DNA from: an uncultured Pirellulaceae bacterium
GTDB lineage: Bacteria; Planctomycetota; Planctomycetia; Pirellulales; Pirellulaceae
Assembly: GCA_934255105.1 (NCBI GenBank)
Contig: CAKQNH010000201.1
Coordinates: forward strand, 1-7,688
Direction of reading: 5' to 3'
DNA: 7,688 bases
Position numbers and translations under genes: made by a program. The notes under the pieces were generated by a model. The model was not told the DNA's origin. It searched no databases and was given only the letters and a program-made list of their open reading frames with translations. Positions within the stretch are counted from its first letter, which is position 1; each line of letters begins with the position of its first letter. Positions 1-6,547 of the stretch are shown in pieces.

Positions 1-77
1 CGGACGTCCATTTGGTTCTCGAACGTTTCAATTTCTTTTTGAATCACCGAGGCGATTTCGTCCGAGTTGAACTTCAT
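1..77 (-). CDS. atpA: ATP synthase F1 alpha subunit, N-terminal fragment (runs off the window)
   Basis: Only the first 25 codons and two bases are present; the gene continues beyond the left edge. The translation begins MKFNSDEIASVIQKEIETF and continues to the edge. This matches the usual alpha-subunit start, where a short helix (xxEIxxxIxxxIxxF) binds the delta subunit at the top of F1. The ATG at 77-75 is preceded by only a weak G-rich stretch (GGGG about 7 nt upstream). It is the last visible gene of the atp operon, 94 bp after atpH, which is the normal H-A order. The identification rests on this short match plus operon position. The nucleotide-binding parts lie outside the window. Confidence 0.9.
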   Translation of the reverse strand, partial: MKFNSDEIASVIQKEIETFENQMDV

Positions 78-171
78 TGCGTCGACCCCGAAAACATGTT
101 GGATTGTGAATGTTGGTAGTTGAGTTGTCGTGTTGTGCCGGGCAGTTTTGTCTGCGCTGCGGCCAAGCGCC

Positions 172-789
172 TTAATTGGTAAGCAGCGTTTCGTAGGAGT
201 CGCGAATGGCTTTTTGCATGCCACTGGACAACGCCGCGCGAATGGAATGTAGTTTTCCAAGCACGCTGCCATCGACCACCTTGTCGCCGATTCGCAGCGA
301 AATGCCCCCTAACAAGGAGGCGTCGACCTTTTCCAGCAGCACGGCGTCGAAGCCGTATGCGTCGCGCAGACGCTGGACAATCTGCCCGCGTTGATCGTCG
401 CTCAAGGGCTGAGCCGAAGTGACGACGACGCGCTGTTTGCCGAGCTGCTCCTCGCGCAAGGCCGTCGTCTGAACTTGTATCGCTCGCAGTGCGTCGATGC
501 GGCCCCGGCGGCACAGGATCTTTAGGAAGTTTAGCAGGCGTCCATCGATTCTTCCGCTGAAGATCCGGTCGAGCATAGCTTCCTTCTGCTCCTGCGAAAT
601 GCGCGGCGAAGCGAGTGCCTGCTCAAGCCGTGGGTGCGGCGTGAGGCATTCGCGAACGACCGCTTCTAGCTCCGCTACGACTCCATCGACCGAATCGCCG
701 GCCGAGGCGAGTAGAGCTTTGGCGTACAGCGCACCGACCTGTTGTTGGTCGCCGTCCAGAGCGGTCTCGAGTTGTGGTGTGTCAGTCAT
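172..789 (-). CDS. atpH: ATP synthase F1 delta subunit (OSCP family)
   Basis: The 205-residue protein is of slightly longer than usual length (about 180) and soluble. Delta/OSCP sits on top of the alpha3beta3 head and ties it to the b-subunit peripheral stalk. An N-terminal helical domain (about 17-115) carries the family start QQVGALYAKALL. A C-terminal domain (about 118-200) contains the family signature at 159-180, LLGGISLRIGDKVVDGSVLG, with its hallmark GG, IGD and D-S residues. The ATG at 789 is chosen because the family match starts about 17 residues in. No clear Shine-Dalgarno sequence precedes it, so translation may be coupled to atpF, which stops 47 bp upstream. The order b-delta-alpha is standard for bacterial atp operons. 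Confidence 0.95.
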   Translation of the reverse strand: MTDTPQLETALDGDQQQVGALYAKALLASAGDSVDGVVAELEAVVRECLTPHPRLEQALASPRISQEQKEAMLDRIFSGRIDGRLLNFLKILCRRGRIDALRAIQVQTTALREEQLGKQRVVVTSAQPLSDDQRGQIVQRLRDAYGFDAVLLEKVDASLLGGISLRIGDKVVDGSVLGKLHSIRAALSSGMQKAIRDSYETLLTN

Positions 790-836
790 ATAGCGCGCGG
801 GTTAATAGGCTAGTGCATTAGGTTTTGGAAACACAA

Positions 837-1667
837 TCAGTTGAGACTTGGCAGCCTGTCCAGCATCTCTTGGATCATGCCTTGGTGATCCTCGGCGCGA
901 ACTTCGCGACCGACGACACGCTGTGCCAATGACATGGCGACATCGGTAGATTGTGCAGCCAGTTCGTTCAGTGCAACGCGTTTGGCAGTTTCAATCTCAG
1001 CTAAAGCTCGCTCGCGCGACTGTGCTGCCTCTTCTTGAGCGGCTGCAATCAATTTCTGCCCCGCAGCCTCGGCGTCTTTGCGAGCCTCGGTCACGATCCG
1101 CTGCGACTCTTCCGCAGCAGCGGCTAACTTGCTCTCGTACTCAGCCAGTTTAGCCGTCGCGTCTGCGGCAGCTCTCTCGGCGCGCGAGATATTGTCCGCA
1201 ATGCCTCGCTCCCGCTTCTCCAGCCCCTGCATGATCGGCTTCCAAGCCGCCGAACTCAACGCCAACAACAGCAGGCCAAACACCAGTGCGCTGAAGAGGG
1301 CCAAGTCCGTGCGCCAGTCAATCACTTCATACGTCTCGTCAGACACGTTGGCGTGCGTTGGATCGTTCGGAAAGTGCGTAGCTGGCGCATCGCCCTCGTG
1401 GGCGTGACCGCCGGCTGCAACAACCTCTGTCGCAACAACCTCTGTCACAAGCACTTCGGACACGGGTTCATTGGACGCTGGCACTGCAGGTGTAACAACA
1501 GGCGCCGGCGATTCGGTCGCTGCCGGTGCCACCTGCGGAGCGGGCGGCTTCTCTTGTGCCCCAACCGTCGACAATACAGCCGTCGACAATACAGCCGCCG
1601 ACGATGCAAACGCCAACAGCAGCAGTGATCTCAACACGCTAATAAGCGAGCGATGCGTGCAGTTCAT
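837..1667 (-). CDS. atpF: ATP synthase Fo b subunit with leader peptide and long Pro/Ala/His-rich N-terminal extension
   Basis: The 276-residue protein is about 110 residues longer than an ordinary b subunit. Residues 1-37 look like a signal peptide: basic start, hydrophobic run LLLLAFASSAAVL, and VGA before Gln38. Residues 38-115 are a Pro/Ala/Val-rich linker with His clusters (GGHAHEGDAPATHFP). One transmembrane helix spans about 121-142. From about 143 to 255 there is a long charged Ala-rich helix typical of the b coiled-coil stator, with the family end LAQRVVGREV near 247-256. The ATG at 1667 is chosen over the in-frame TTG at 1763: the TTG lies inside atpE and would put 32 featureless residues before the signal-like segment. 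It lies 82 bp after atpE and 47 bp before atpH. Two 15-bp in-frame duplications lie in its N-terminal region. The start is less certain than the identity. Confidence 0.92.
   Translation of the reverse strand: MNCTHRSLISVLRSLLLLAFASSAAVLSTAVLSTVGAQEKPPAPQVAPAATESPAPVVTPAVPASNEPVSEVLVTEVVATEVVAAGGHAHEGDAPATHFPNDPTHANVSDETYEVIDWRTDLALFSALVFGLLLLALSSAAWKPIMQGLEKRERGIADNISRAERAAADATAKLAEYESKLAAAAEESQRIVTEARKDAEAAGQKLIAAAQEEAAQSRERALAEIETAKRVALNELAAQSTDVAMSLAQRVVGREVRAEDHQGMIQEMLDRLPSLN
1417..1446. repeat. 15-bp tandem duplication in the atpF linker
   Basis: The 15-base unit GCAACAACCTCTGTC occurs twice in a row (1417-1431 and 1432-1446). In the atpF frame it duplicates five residues, giving TEVVATEVVAA in the linker just before the His-rich segment. 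The repeat keeps the frame and lies in a part of the b subunit with no conserved structure, so it probably reflects replication slippage that is tolerated there. Confidence 0.85.
1565..1594. repeat. 15-bp tandem duplication in the atpF leader
   Basis: The 15-base unit CCGTCGACAATACAG occurs twice in a row (1565-1579 and 1580-1594), with a decayed third copy next to it (CCGCCGACGATGCAA). In the atpF frame it gives AVLSTAVLST in the predicted signal-peptide region. It is in frame and separate from the other 15-bp duplication in the same gene. Confidence 0.85.
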
Positions 1668-1749
1668 GGTGCCAAACCAACCTGTGTTGAATGCGAGGAA
1701 ATCCGAGGGACTCTGCGGGAGATGGCCAGCCACCTCCGACGAGATCCAA

Positions 1750-2031
1750 TTACATACAAACAATAACGGCGAAGAACGCCAAGCCTTCGATCAAAGCAGC
1801 AGCGATGATCATCAGTACTTGAATCGTACCGGATGCTTCAGGCTGCCGCGCAACCGATTCGACGGAAGACTTGGCCAACCAGCCGATACCCAGGGCAGCA
1901 CCGATTACGGTCAGGCCAGCGCCGATTTGCTTGGGGATCAAAGTGGTGACGGTTTCTTGAGCGGCGGCCGGTGCGGCTAGAAGCAGCAGTAGACCCACGG
2001 ACCAAATGGCGATGCGAGCGACTTTAATCAC
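1750..2031 (-). CDS. atpE: ATP synthase Fo c subunit (proton-type ring) with N-terminal leader
   Basis: The 93-residue hairpin protein forms the rotor ring of Fo. Residues 1-24 resemble a signal peptide (VARIAIWS, then GLLLLLAAPAAA before Gln25), leaving a mature chain of 69 residues, the normal c length. Helix 1 is about 35-57 with the Gly/Ala pattern GAALGIG. The polar loop is VARQPEAS (R62, Q63, P64), and helix 2 carries the ion-binding carboxylate E82 in ALIEGLAFF. By my alignment to sodium-type rings, the helix-1 Gln is Ile49 and the Ser after the Glu is Gly83, so this is a proton ring. The start is GTG at 2031, supported by GAGGAG 8 nt upstream. A 150-bp gap separates it from atpB. Confidence 0.96.
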   Translation of the reverse strand: MIKVARIAIWSVGLLLLLAAPAAAQETVTTLIPKQIGAGLTVIGAALGIGWLAKSSVESVARQPEASGTIQVLMIIAAALIEGLAFFAVIVCM

Positions 2032-2039
2032 GGATGTTT

Positions 2040-2045
2040 CTCCTC
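2040..2045 (-). promoter_or_regulatory. Strong ribosome binding site of atpE
   Basis: On the minus strand GAGGAG lies 8 nt before the GTG start of atpE. It is the best Shine-Dalgarno match in the atp operon. An A/T-rich leader (about 2058-2100) lies upstream of it. This fits the need to make c subunits in large excess over the other subunits. Confidence 0.8.
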
Positions 2046-2151
2046 AAAGGACGAAAGGTAAATGTAGATTTCGAAGCGTAACGTTAAATTCTAAAGTTGG
2101 TACTCATGTTCGTGTCGCCCACGCGGGGGAAACTCCACTAGCAGACGACAT

Positions 2152-2167
2152 TCAAGCATGAGCCTGA
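2152..2167 (-). other. Small hairpin between atpB and atpE
   Basis: On the minus strand TCAGGC and GCTTGA can form a six-pair stem (one G-U pair) around the loop TCAT, starting 14 nt after the atpB stop. It has no T run after it, so it is not a classic terminator. It could stabilise or process the mRNA upstream of the highly expressed c-subunit gene. The evidence is weak and the stem could be chance. Confidence 0.25.
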
Positions 2168-2181
2168 GGTATCAGCGGGGC

Positions 2182-3522
2182 TTAATGTCCATGTGCCGAA
2201 GCGCCAATAAACAATGCGGCCAGCAGCGTGAACACGTAGGCCTGCAGGAAGGCGACAAACAATTCCAGGAAGCTAATGACCACCGCACCAAAAACGGCGG
2301 GGATCGTCAGCGCAGTCCAAGTTCCTACATGCATGTTGGCAGCATGCGCACCAAAGGCCAAAGCCATGATGCCCAAGATGACTAAATGACCCGCGACCAT
2401 GTTGGCCAAAAGCCGGATAGCCAGAATGCCGTGCTTGATGAATAGCGATGCGAATTCGATAACCCACACCATGGGAACTACGATAACCGCCATGTACATC
2501 GGCAATCCTAGTTTGGGGCACAGGTTCTTCAAATAACCCAACACGCCAAACTTCTGAATGCCCAGCGCGGCACCGACCAGCAACACAATCGTGGCTAGGA
2601 CGGCAGTCACGGCCAAGGCGGCGGTCGGCGAGCCCATCCAAGGCAGCATGCCGGTCAAGTTGCAACCCAGGATAAATAGAAACAGCGTCCAAAACAACGG
2701 TAGCAGACGGGAGGACTCCTCGGGTGGCACGCCCTTTTCGAGGATATCCGTCTTGATGAACGTCAGGAAACTCTCCAATAGGTTCCACACCTTACCTTTG
2801 GGAGCACCTCCAGGCTTGATGCGGCGAGCCAACCAGGCAAACACCACTAAAATGAGCAGCCCCACAAACACTTCGATAATCATAAATCGCGAAATGGCAA
2901 AGCCCGTTTGCTTTTCGTAGGCATTGCGGAGCGTCCCAAACGGCTGCGGGATGAAAACCTTTCCCGACAGGTGATGGTTGTACTCCAATAGCTTGGGCTG
3001 CGACCAATGGCCATGCGGACTAGAGGTGTACTCCTGAAGCACTTCGCGGCCGTCCATCTTGTGACGCAACTCCTGCCACTGCGACCACTGCGCGGGGTTG
3101 CCCTCCAGCTTAACCATCCAGTCGAGCTGGGGGTCGGGGTGCTGCGAAAGATACTCTTGAGCGGGCACGCGCGGAGCAGGCGATATGTCCTTTGCCCACT
3201 GGGCGGCTCGTCCATCTAAAGCCTTGCGTGCATCTTCAACATACTGGTCGAACGGGCGCCCGTGGCGATGCGGATCGGCGTGTTGCCATGTGAGCCACGC
3301 CTGCTTGGCTTGAGCCAGAGCTGGAACGTCACCCATGATCTGCCGCAACTCTGCGATAAACCGATCCGCTTCCCAGGACTGATAGTCGGCGTCGTTGCGG
3401 ACTACCCACGGACCAACTTGATCAGCAATCTGCTCGGGCGAATCATAGGTTGCACGCGACAATTTGCGCGGCACATCAAAGTAGTAGCTGTCTTTAATGT
3501 GCAGGATAGGATCGGAGGCCAT
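2182..3522 (-). CDS. atpB: ATP synthase Fo a subunit with about 200-residue N-terminal extension
   Basis: The 446-residue protein is far longer than the usual 240-290. The C-terminal half (about 213-440) is the standard a subunit, with helices near 213-232, 274-297, 302-320, 342-363, 368-392 and 404-440. The essential rotor-facing Arg is R370 in LAIRLLANMVAGH. H379 and E420 occupy the positions of E. coli Glu219 and His245, the swapped arrangement known from mitochondria and many bacteria. Q427 (FLQAYVF) matches E. coli Gln252. Residues 1-200 are hydrophilic. They begin DPILHIKDSYYFDVP and are rich in Trp, Gln and His (ADPHRHGRP, SSPHGHW, YNHHLSG); in known topology this end faces outside the cytoplasm. 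The ATG at 3522 has a weak upstream ribosome site (AGAGCGA). It lies 52 bp after the AtpI-like gene. Confidence 0.96.
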   Translation of the reverse strand: MASDPILHIKDSYYFDVPRKLSRATYDSPEQIADQVGPWVVRNDADYQSWEADRFIAELRQIMGDVPALAQAKQAWLTWQHADPHRHGRPFDQYVEDARKALDGRAAQWAKDISPAPRVPAQEYLSQHPDPQLDWMVKLEGNPAQWSQWQELRHKMDGREVLQEYTSSPHGHWSQPKLLEYNHHLSGKVFIPQPFGTLRNAYEKQTGFAISRFMIIEVFVGLLILVVFAWLARRIKPGGAPKGKVWNLLESFLTFIKTDILEKGVPPEESSRLLPLFWTLFLFILGCNLTGMLPWMGSPTAALAVTAVLATIVLLVGAALGIQKFGVLGYLKNLCPKLGLPMYMAVIVVPMVWVIEFASLFIKHGILAIRLLANMVAGHLVILGIMALAFGAHAANMHVGTWTALTIPAVFGAVVISFLELFVAFLQAYVFTLLAALFIGASAHGH

Positions 3523-3574
3523 GAAAGTCGCTCTAGGGGATCTTGCGGAGTCAAGTTGGATGAGTTCAAGATGC

Positions 3575-3985
3575 TCACGAGTCGAGAGCTTGCTGGTCTG
3601 TTTTCTTGTTTCGGCGAATGTCGCGAATGAGAATCCAAGATTCTAATGGGAGTGCAACGAAATAACAGGCCAGTAATGCAATCAAATAACATTTTCTTTC
3701 TTCAGCCTCATAACGCGTCGCAATTATTAGGGCGGGGAACATGATCGCAATGCGCCACGCCATGCCGGCGAACTGATTGGTTGCGCAATTGGCTAATAAG
3801 CGCGTAAGATACAGCGGAGGGAGCGTTGCAAACAGCGTCACTAGCGCCGCTACCCACGCAGGCTTGGGGCCCACCACGACGCCGTGGCTAATTGTCGCAC
3901 GATAGCTAATCCAGGCAGTAAGCAGTACTGGCAGCGTGATTAGCGAGGCCTTCGTGAGGAACGTACCTATAGATGATTTAAACAC
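3575..3985 (-). CDS. AtpI-like four-helix membrane protein (ATP synthase I chain type)
   Basis: The 136-residue, very hydrophobic protein has four likely membrane helices (about 13-29, 42-61, 73-90 and 98-121) and a basic, hydrophilic tail. Length, helix count and position between the gene-1 protein and atpB match AtpI (ATP synthase I chain, the UncI family). That family helps c-ring assembly or magnesium supply and is not a permanent part of the enzyme. Sequence similarity alone is weak, so the call rests mostly on topology and operon place. The start is GTG at 3985, 17 bp after the preceding stop; AAGG lies about 13 nt upstream, a poor ribosome site, so coupling to the upstream gene is likely. 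No in-frame ATG offers a better start. It could also be an unrelated planctomycete membrane protein. Confidence 0.62.
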   Translation of the reverse strand: MFKSSIGTFLTKASLITLPVLLTAWISYRATISHGVVVGPKPAWVAALVTLFATLPPLYLTRLLANCATNQFAGMAWRIAIMFPALIIATRYEAEERKCYLIALLACYFVALPLESWILIRDIRRNKKTDQQALDS

Positions 3986-4002
3986 AGCCAGCGGTCGAAG
4001 CC

Positions 4003-4362
4003 TTAAAGTTTGGGACCAGCGTCACCCGCACCGCCGGACGCCGAGTCGTCGCGCGAGCCACCCCCTTGGCCATGCCCCCTGCTGCCGTAGTTATCGGCGA
4101 CGGCGCTATCCTCATCCTCGTCAGGATCTTCCAGGGGAAGCGGCTTCCCGCGGGCGGCGGGGGCTAGCTTTTGAGCGATCACTACCAGGGCCGTGGTGGC
4201 CAACGCCATGCCGAGCAGAAAACCGGCAGGAGTGCAGAGCGAGCTGCCCCAACGGCGATCCAGCCAAGCACCTATCAGTCCGGGGCCGACCATTATGACG
4301 ACCACTGCGACCGTGCGGGAGAACCACGTGAGCGCTTGGTCGAAGGTGCGATGAGAGTTCAG
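4003..4362 (-). CDS. AtpZ / F1Fo 'gene 1' membrane protein, apparent CTG start
   Basis: The 119-residue protein has two membrane helices (about 16-34 and 44-64) and an acidic, Gly-rich tail (about 77-119: DPDEDEDSAV and similar). The segment GPGLIGAWLDRRWG (26-39) matches the GxxLD-xxxG hallmark of the AtpZ family, small proteins at the head of atp operons that are linked to ATP synthase assembly or magnesium/calcium transport. The only GTG start (4305) would cut away most of helix 1. The open frame continues upstream to a stop at 4377, and the added residues (FDQALTWFSRTVA) fit the family's usual N-terminus. The best start is CTG at 4362, with AAAGGA 8 nt upstream; no ATG, GTG or TTG occurs in that stretch. 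It is the first gene of the atp operon, 17 bp before the AtpI-like gene. Family identity is fairly sure, the start less so. Confidence 0.75.
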   Translation of the reverse strand: MNSHRTFDQALTWFSRTVAVVVIMVGPGLIGAWLDRRWGSSLCTPAGFLLGMALATTALVVIAQKLAPAARGKPLPLEDPDEDEDSAVADNYGSRGHGQGGGSRDDSASGGAGDAGPKL

Positions 4363-4370
4363 GGGGGTGG

Positions 4371-4376
4371 TCCTTT
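4371..4376 (-). promoter_or_regulatory. Ribosome binding site supporting the CTG start of the AtpZ-like gene
   Basis: On the minus strand AAAGGA ends 8 nt before the CTG at 4362, ideal spacing. The downstream GTG at 4305 has no Shine-Dalgarno-like sequence before it (TTCTCCCGCACGGTCGCA). This decides in favour of the longer protein. Confidence 0.55.
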
Positions 4377-4546
4377 AATGGATGCGACGGCCGGGGGGGA
4401 ATTAGCAGCGGAGTGGGCGACCAAGTATTCGCGTCTCTAATGGCGCGAGATATTGGCACATCTTTTAGAGGAGCGGAAATGCACGCCACAAGCGAATAGG
4501 GGATGCATTGACTCCGTACGGCAATATTTACGCAATTTTCCGGCAA

Positions 4547-4562
4547 GTGTACATATGTTCAC
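4547..4562. promoter_or_regulatory. Imperfect 16-bp palindrome, possible operator
   Basis: GTGTACATATGTTCAC reads GTG-n-ACATATGT-n-CAC, a dyad with seven of eight pairs matching around a central ACATATGT. It lies between the two divergent transcription units, in an A/T-richer patch, where a dimeric regulator might bind. Only its symmetry and position support this; the regulator is unknown and short palindromes also arise by chance. Confidence 0.3.
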
Positions 4563-4816
4563 AATCTAGAAATCCAAGCCACGAGTTACCATACTGTTAA
4601 AGGTAGCTGGCGAGTCCATAGGTGGCGTACAACGCAAATGTTCGGCGCAACAATTCCCAGCGATCGATTCCCGGTTGAAATCGAGCGTGCGGTAGTGCAC
4701 ATCGGCCGCACCGCTCGCCCCCCCGTTTATAACATGCTCACAGCAAATATGCACGCAGTCCCCCTGCGAACACCAGCGATTGCTGGCTGGATCAGTTAGA
4801 TCAATAAACAGCTCTC

Positions 4817-4820
4817 GGAG
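4817..4820 (+). promoter_or_regulatory. Ribosome binding site of the Rho_N-DUF4912 gene
   Basis: GGAG ends 9 nt before the GTG at 4830 and supports that start. The Rho_N-like domain begins four codons later, so a start much further downstream would remove it. Confidence 0.65.
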
Positions 4821-4829
4821 TTCCTCATA

Positions 4830-6545
4830 GTGATTACCACAGCCGACCTAAAATCACACACCAAAGCTGACTTGGCCGAAATGGCTAAGCGATTCGGCGT
4901 TTCCGTCAGCGGATCGATGAGGAAAGATGACTTGGTGGCCGCCGTAGCCAAGGCGGCCAAATCAAGCAAAACCAGCAACGCCGCCAAGTCCGCCAGAAAA
5001 ACGGCTAATGAACCGACCTCTAGAAAACCGGCCACTAGAAAACTGACGCCAGCGAGCAAGCCCAAGCCGACTGGCAAATCGAAAGTGTCTGGCAAACCGA
5101 ATGCGGCCCCCCCCAAGGCCACTAGCCGCGCTAGTGCCTCTCGCGTCTCGGCGAGCGGTGCGACAGCCAAGCCAACCAAAAAGAGCCCGTCAGCTCACAC
5201 CAAATCCTCAGCCGGTACCAAATCTTCGGCTGCTAAATCTTCCGCTGTCAAAGGTACAGCCAAGGCCAAAACCCCAGCCAAGACCAGAAATACATCCAAG
5301 GCCAAAATCGATAAGGCCACCAAGCTGAGAGAAATTACGGGCAAAACGAGCGCGGATCAGTCGCATCGAAAGAAGGCCAAAGCTGCGGCTGATTCTTCAA
5401 TCAACAAGCCAGCGGCCAACAAGCCGGCGATCAAAAACAAAAAGCAGACAGCTCAGAAGCACACAGCCCAAAAATCGACTCGTGCCTTGGCCGGCGTCTC
5501 ATCTGCCGATGCCAAGCCGGTGCTGAGCAATGGTGCCTCGGCTAAACCAAGCGCATTAGCCCAAACGCCAGCCGGCAAAGCCTCTGTTAGGAACAAGCCC
5601 GCGCCGACCTCCACCGATCCATTGGTGCTCCAACGCATCCGCGAATTGCAGTTGCAGCGACAGTCGGACAAAGACCTCACCTCGCGTGCGACGCTGATTC
5701 GCCCACCAGGGGCGATCGAACCCATCTTAGACAATGAACCACGCAAGGATCGCATTGCACTGTTCGTCCGCGATGCCCACTGGATGCACGCTACTTGGGA
5801 TATTACACGCCATGCCATCGAACGCGCCAAAGCGGCCATGATGGAGCATTGGCACGGTGCCAAGCCCATCCTGCGGCTGATACGCATGGACGATACGGGC
5901 ACCACCAACACCTCGGAAACTACCGAACGCGATATCGAGATCCATGGAGGCTTGCGCAATTGGTACATCGAGTGGAGTGGCGAACCAGCCAACTTCCGCG
6001 TGCTCATTGGATACTTGTCCAGCAGTGGGCGGTTTCATGCGATCGCCAAGAGCAACATCGTCAAAACGCCCGGCGCTGGCACCCCAGATGCGGTCGACGA
6101 ACATTGGTCCGACCTGGGGGCCGAGAGCGAGCGGATCTTTGCAGTCAGCGGCGGATATGACGACGAGCTGGATTCAGGGGAATTGAAAGAGATGCTCGAG
6201 GATCGATTGCGGCGTACTTTAGGTGCGCCCCCTCTAGCAAAACTGGGAGCCGGGGCCGATAGCCCGTTCCGCCAACGAGGTGGATTCCATTTTGAAATGG
6301 AAGTTGAATTGGTGGCATACGGCTCGACTGTCCCCGATGGCTATCTGACGCTCAATGGCGAACCAGTAGCGCTCCGCTCCGATGGCACGTTTGCACTGCG
6401 AGTCCCGTTTCCAGACCGCCGACAAGTGCTCCCAGCGGTGGCCTGCTCACGCGATGGTAGCCAGCAACGCACGATTGTCGTGGCCGTCGAACGCAATACG
6501 AAGATCATGGAACCGCTGGATTCAGAGCAGGATACTGGGGAGTGA
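4830..6545 (+). CDS. Rho_N-like / basic low-complexity linker / DUF4912 protein
   Basis: The 571-residue protein has no signal peptide. Residues 4-44 (TADLKSHTKADLAEMAKRFG, then MRKDDLVAAVAKAAK) match the Rho N-terminal / SAP-like helix-turn fold, often nucleic-acid binding. Residues about 45-260 are a very Lys/Ala/Ser/Thr/Pro-rich, histone-H1-like linker. Residues about 285-430 match DUF4912: RIALFVRDAHWMHATWDI at the start, NWYIEW in the middle, and GRFHAIAKSNIVKTP near 400-414. A C-terminal part (about 486-557) holds the ELVAYGSTVPDGYLTLNGEP and DGTFALRVPFPDRR segments common in long DUF4912 proteins. The molecular function of DUF4912 is not known to me. The architecture suggests a DNA- or RNA-associated protein, but that is inference. 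The start is GTG at 4830 with GGAG 9 nt upstream. The stop lies 2 nt before larE, so the two are probably cotranscribed and translationally coupled. Confidence 0.82.
   Translation: MITTADLKSHTKADLAEMAKRFGVSVSGSMRKDDLVAAVAKAAKSSKTSNAAKSARKTANEPTSRKPATRKLTPASKPKPTGKSKVSGKPNAAPPKATSRASASRVSASGATAKPTKKSPSAHTKSSAGTKSSAAKSSAVKGTAKAKTPAKTRNTSKAKIDKATKLREITGKTSADQSHRKKAKAAADSSINKPAANKPAIKNKKQTAQKHTAQKSTRALAGVSSADAKPVLSNGASAKPSALAQTPAGKASVRNKPAPTSTDPLVLQRIRELQLQRQSDKDLTSRATLIRPPGAIEPILDNEPRKDRIALFVRDAHWMHATWDITRHAIERAKAAMMEHWHGAKPILRLIRMDDTGTTNTSETTERDIEIHGGLRNWYIEWSGEPANFRVLIGYLSSSGRFHAIAKSNIVKTPGAGTPDAVDEHWSDLGAESERIFAVSGGYDDELDSGELKEMLEDRLRRTLGAPPLAKLGAGADSPFRQRGGFHFEMEVELVAYGSTVPDGYLTLNGEPVALRSDGTFALRVPFPDRRQVLPAVACSRDGSQQRTIVVAVERNTKIMEPLDSEQDTGE
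6537..6542 (+). promoter_or_regulatory. Ribosome binding site of larE, inside the end of the upstream gene
   Basis: GGGGAG lies 5 nt before the ATG at 6548. An alternative GTG at 6542 overlaps this element and would leave no ribosome site, so ATG 6548 is preferred; the two differ by only two residues. Confidence 0.6.
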
Positions 6546-6547
6546 CG

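Larger units (their letters stand above)
4363..4829. other. Non-coding divergent intergenic region, probable promoters both ways
   Basis: This stretch of about 467 bases separates the leftward atp operon from the rightward DUF4912-larE pair, so both units should have promoters here. I see no convincing gene. The one open frame of note (4754-4566, minus, 62 codons) has no recognisable protein, no ribosome site I can support and no conserved look. I find no pair of -35/-10 boxes good enough to call on either strand; TATAAC at 4728-4733 is an isolated -10-like match. It also contains the 16-bp imperfect palindrome at 4547-4562 and a small hairpin at 4773-4786 (CCAGC-GATT-GCTGG). Confidence 0.6.

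Noticed and set aside
1668..1763. A longer AtpF starting at TTG 1763.
   Set aside because: It overlaps the end of atpE and adds 32 residues with no family match before a clear signal-like segment at the ATG.
1750..2031. Sodium-translocating c ring.
   Set aside because: The sodium ligands are missing: Ile49 replaces the helix-1 Gln and Gly83 replaces the Ser/Thr after the carboxylate.
4566..4754. A 62-codon open frame on the minus strand in the divergent intergenic region.
   Set aside because: It has no recognisable protein, no supportable ribosome site and no neighbours to explain it. It is likely chance.
4773..4786. Hairpin CCAGC-GATT-GCTGG as a riboswitch or attenuator before the DUF4912 gene.
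   Set aside because: It is a single five-pair stem with no wider structure and no known riboswitch motif visible.
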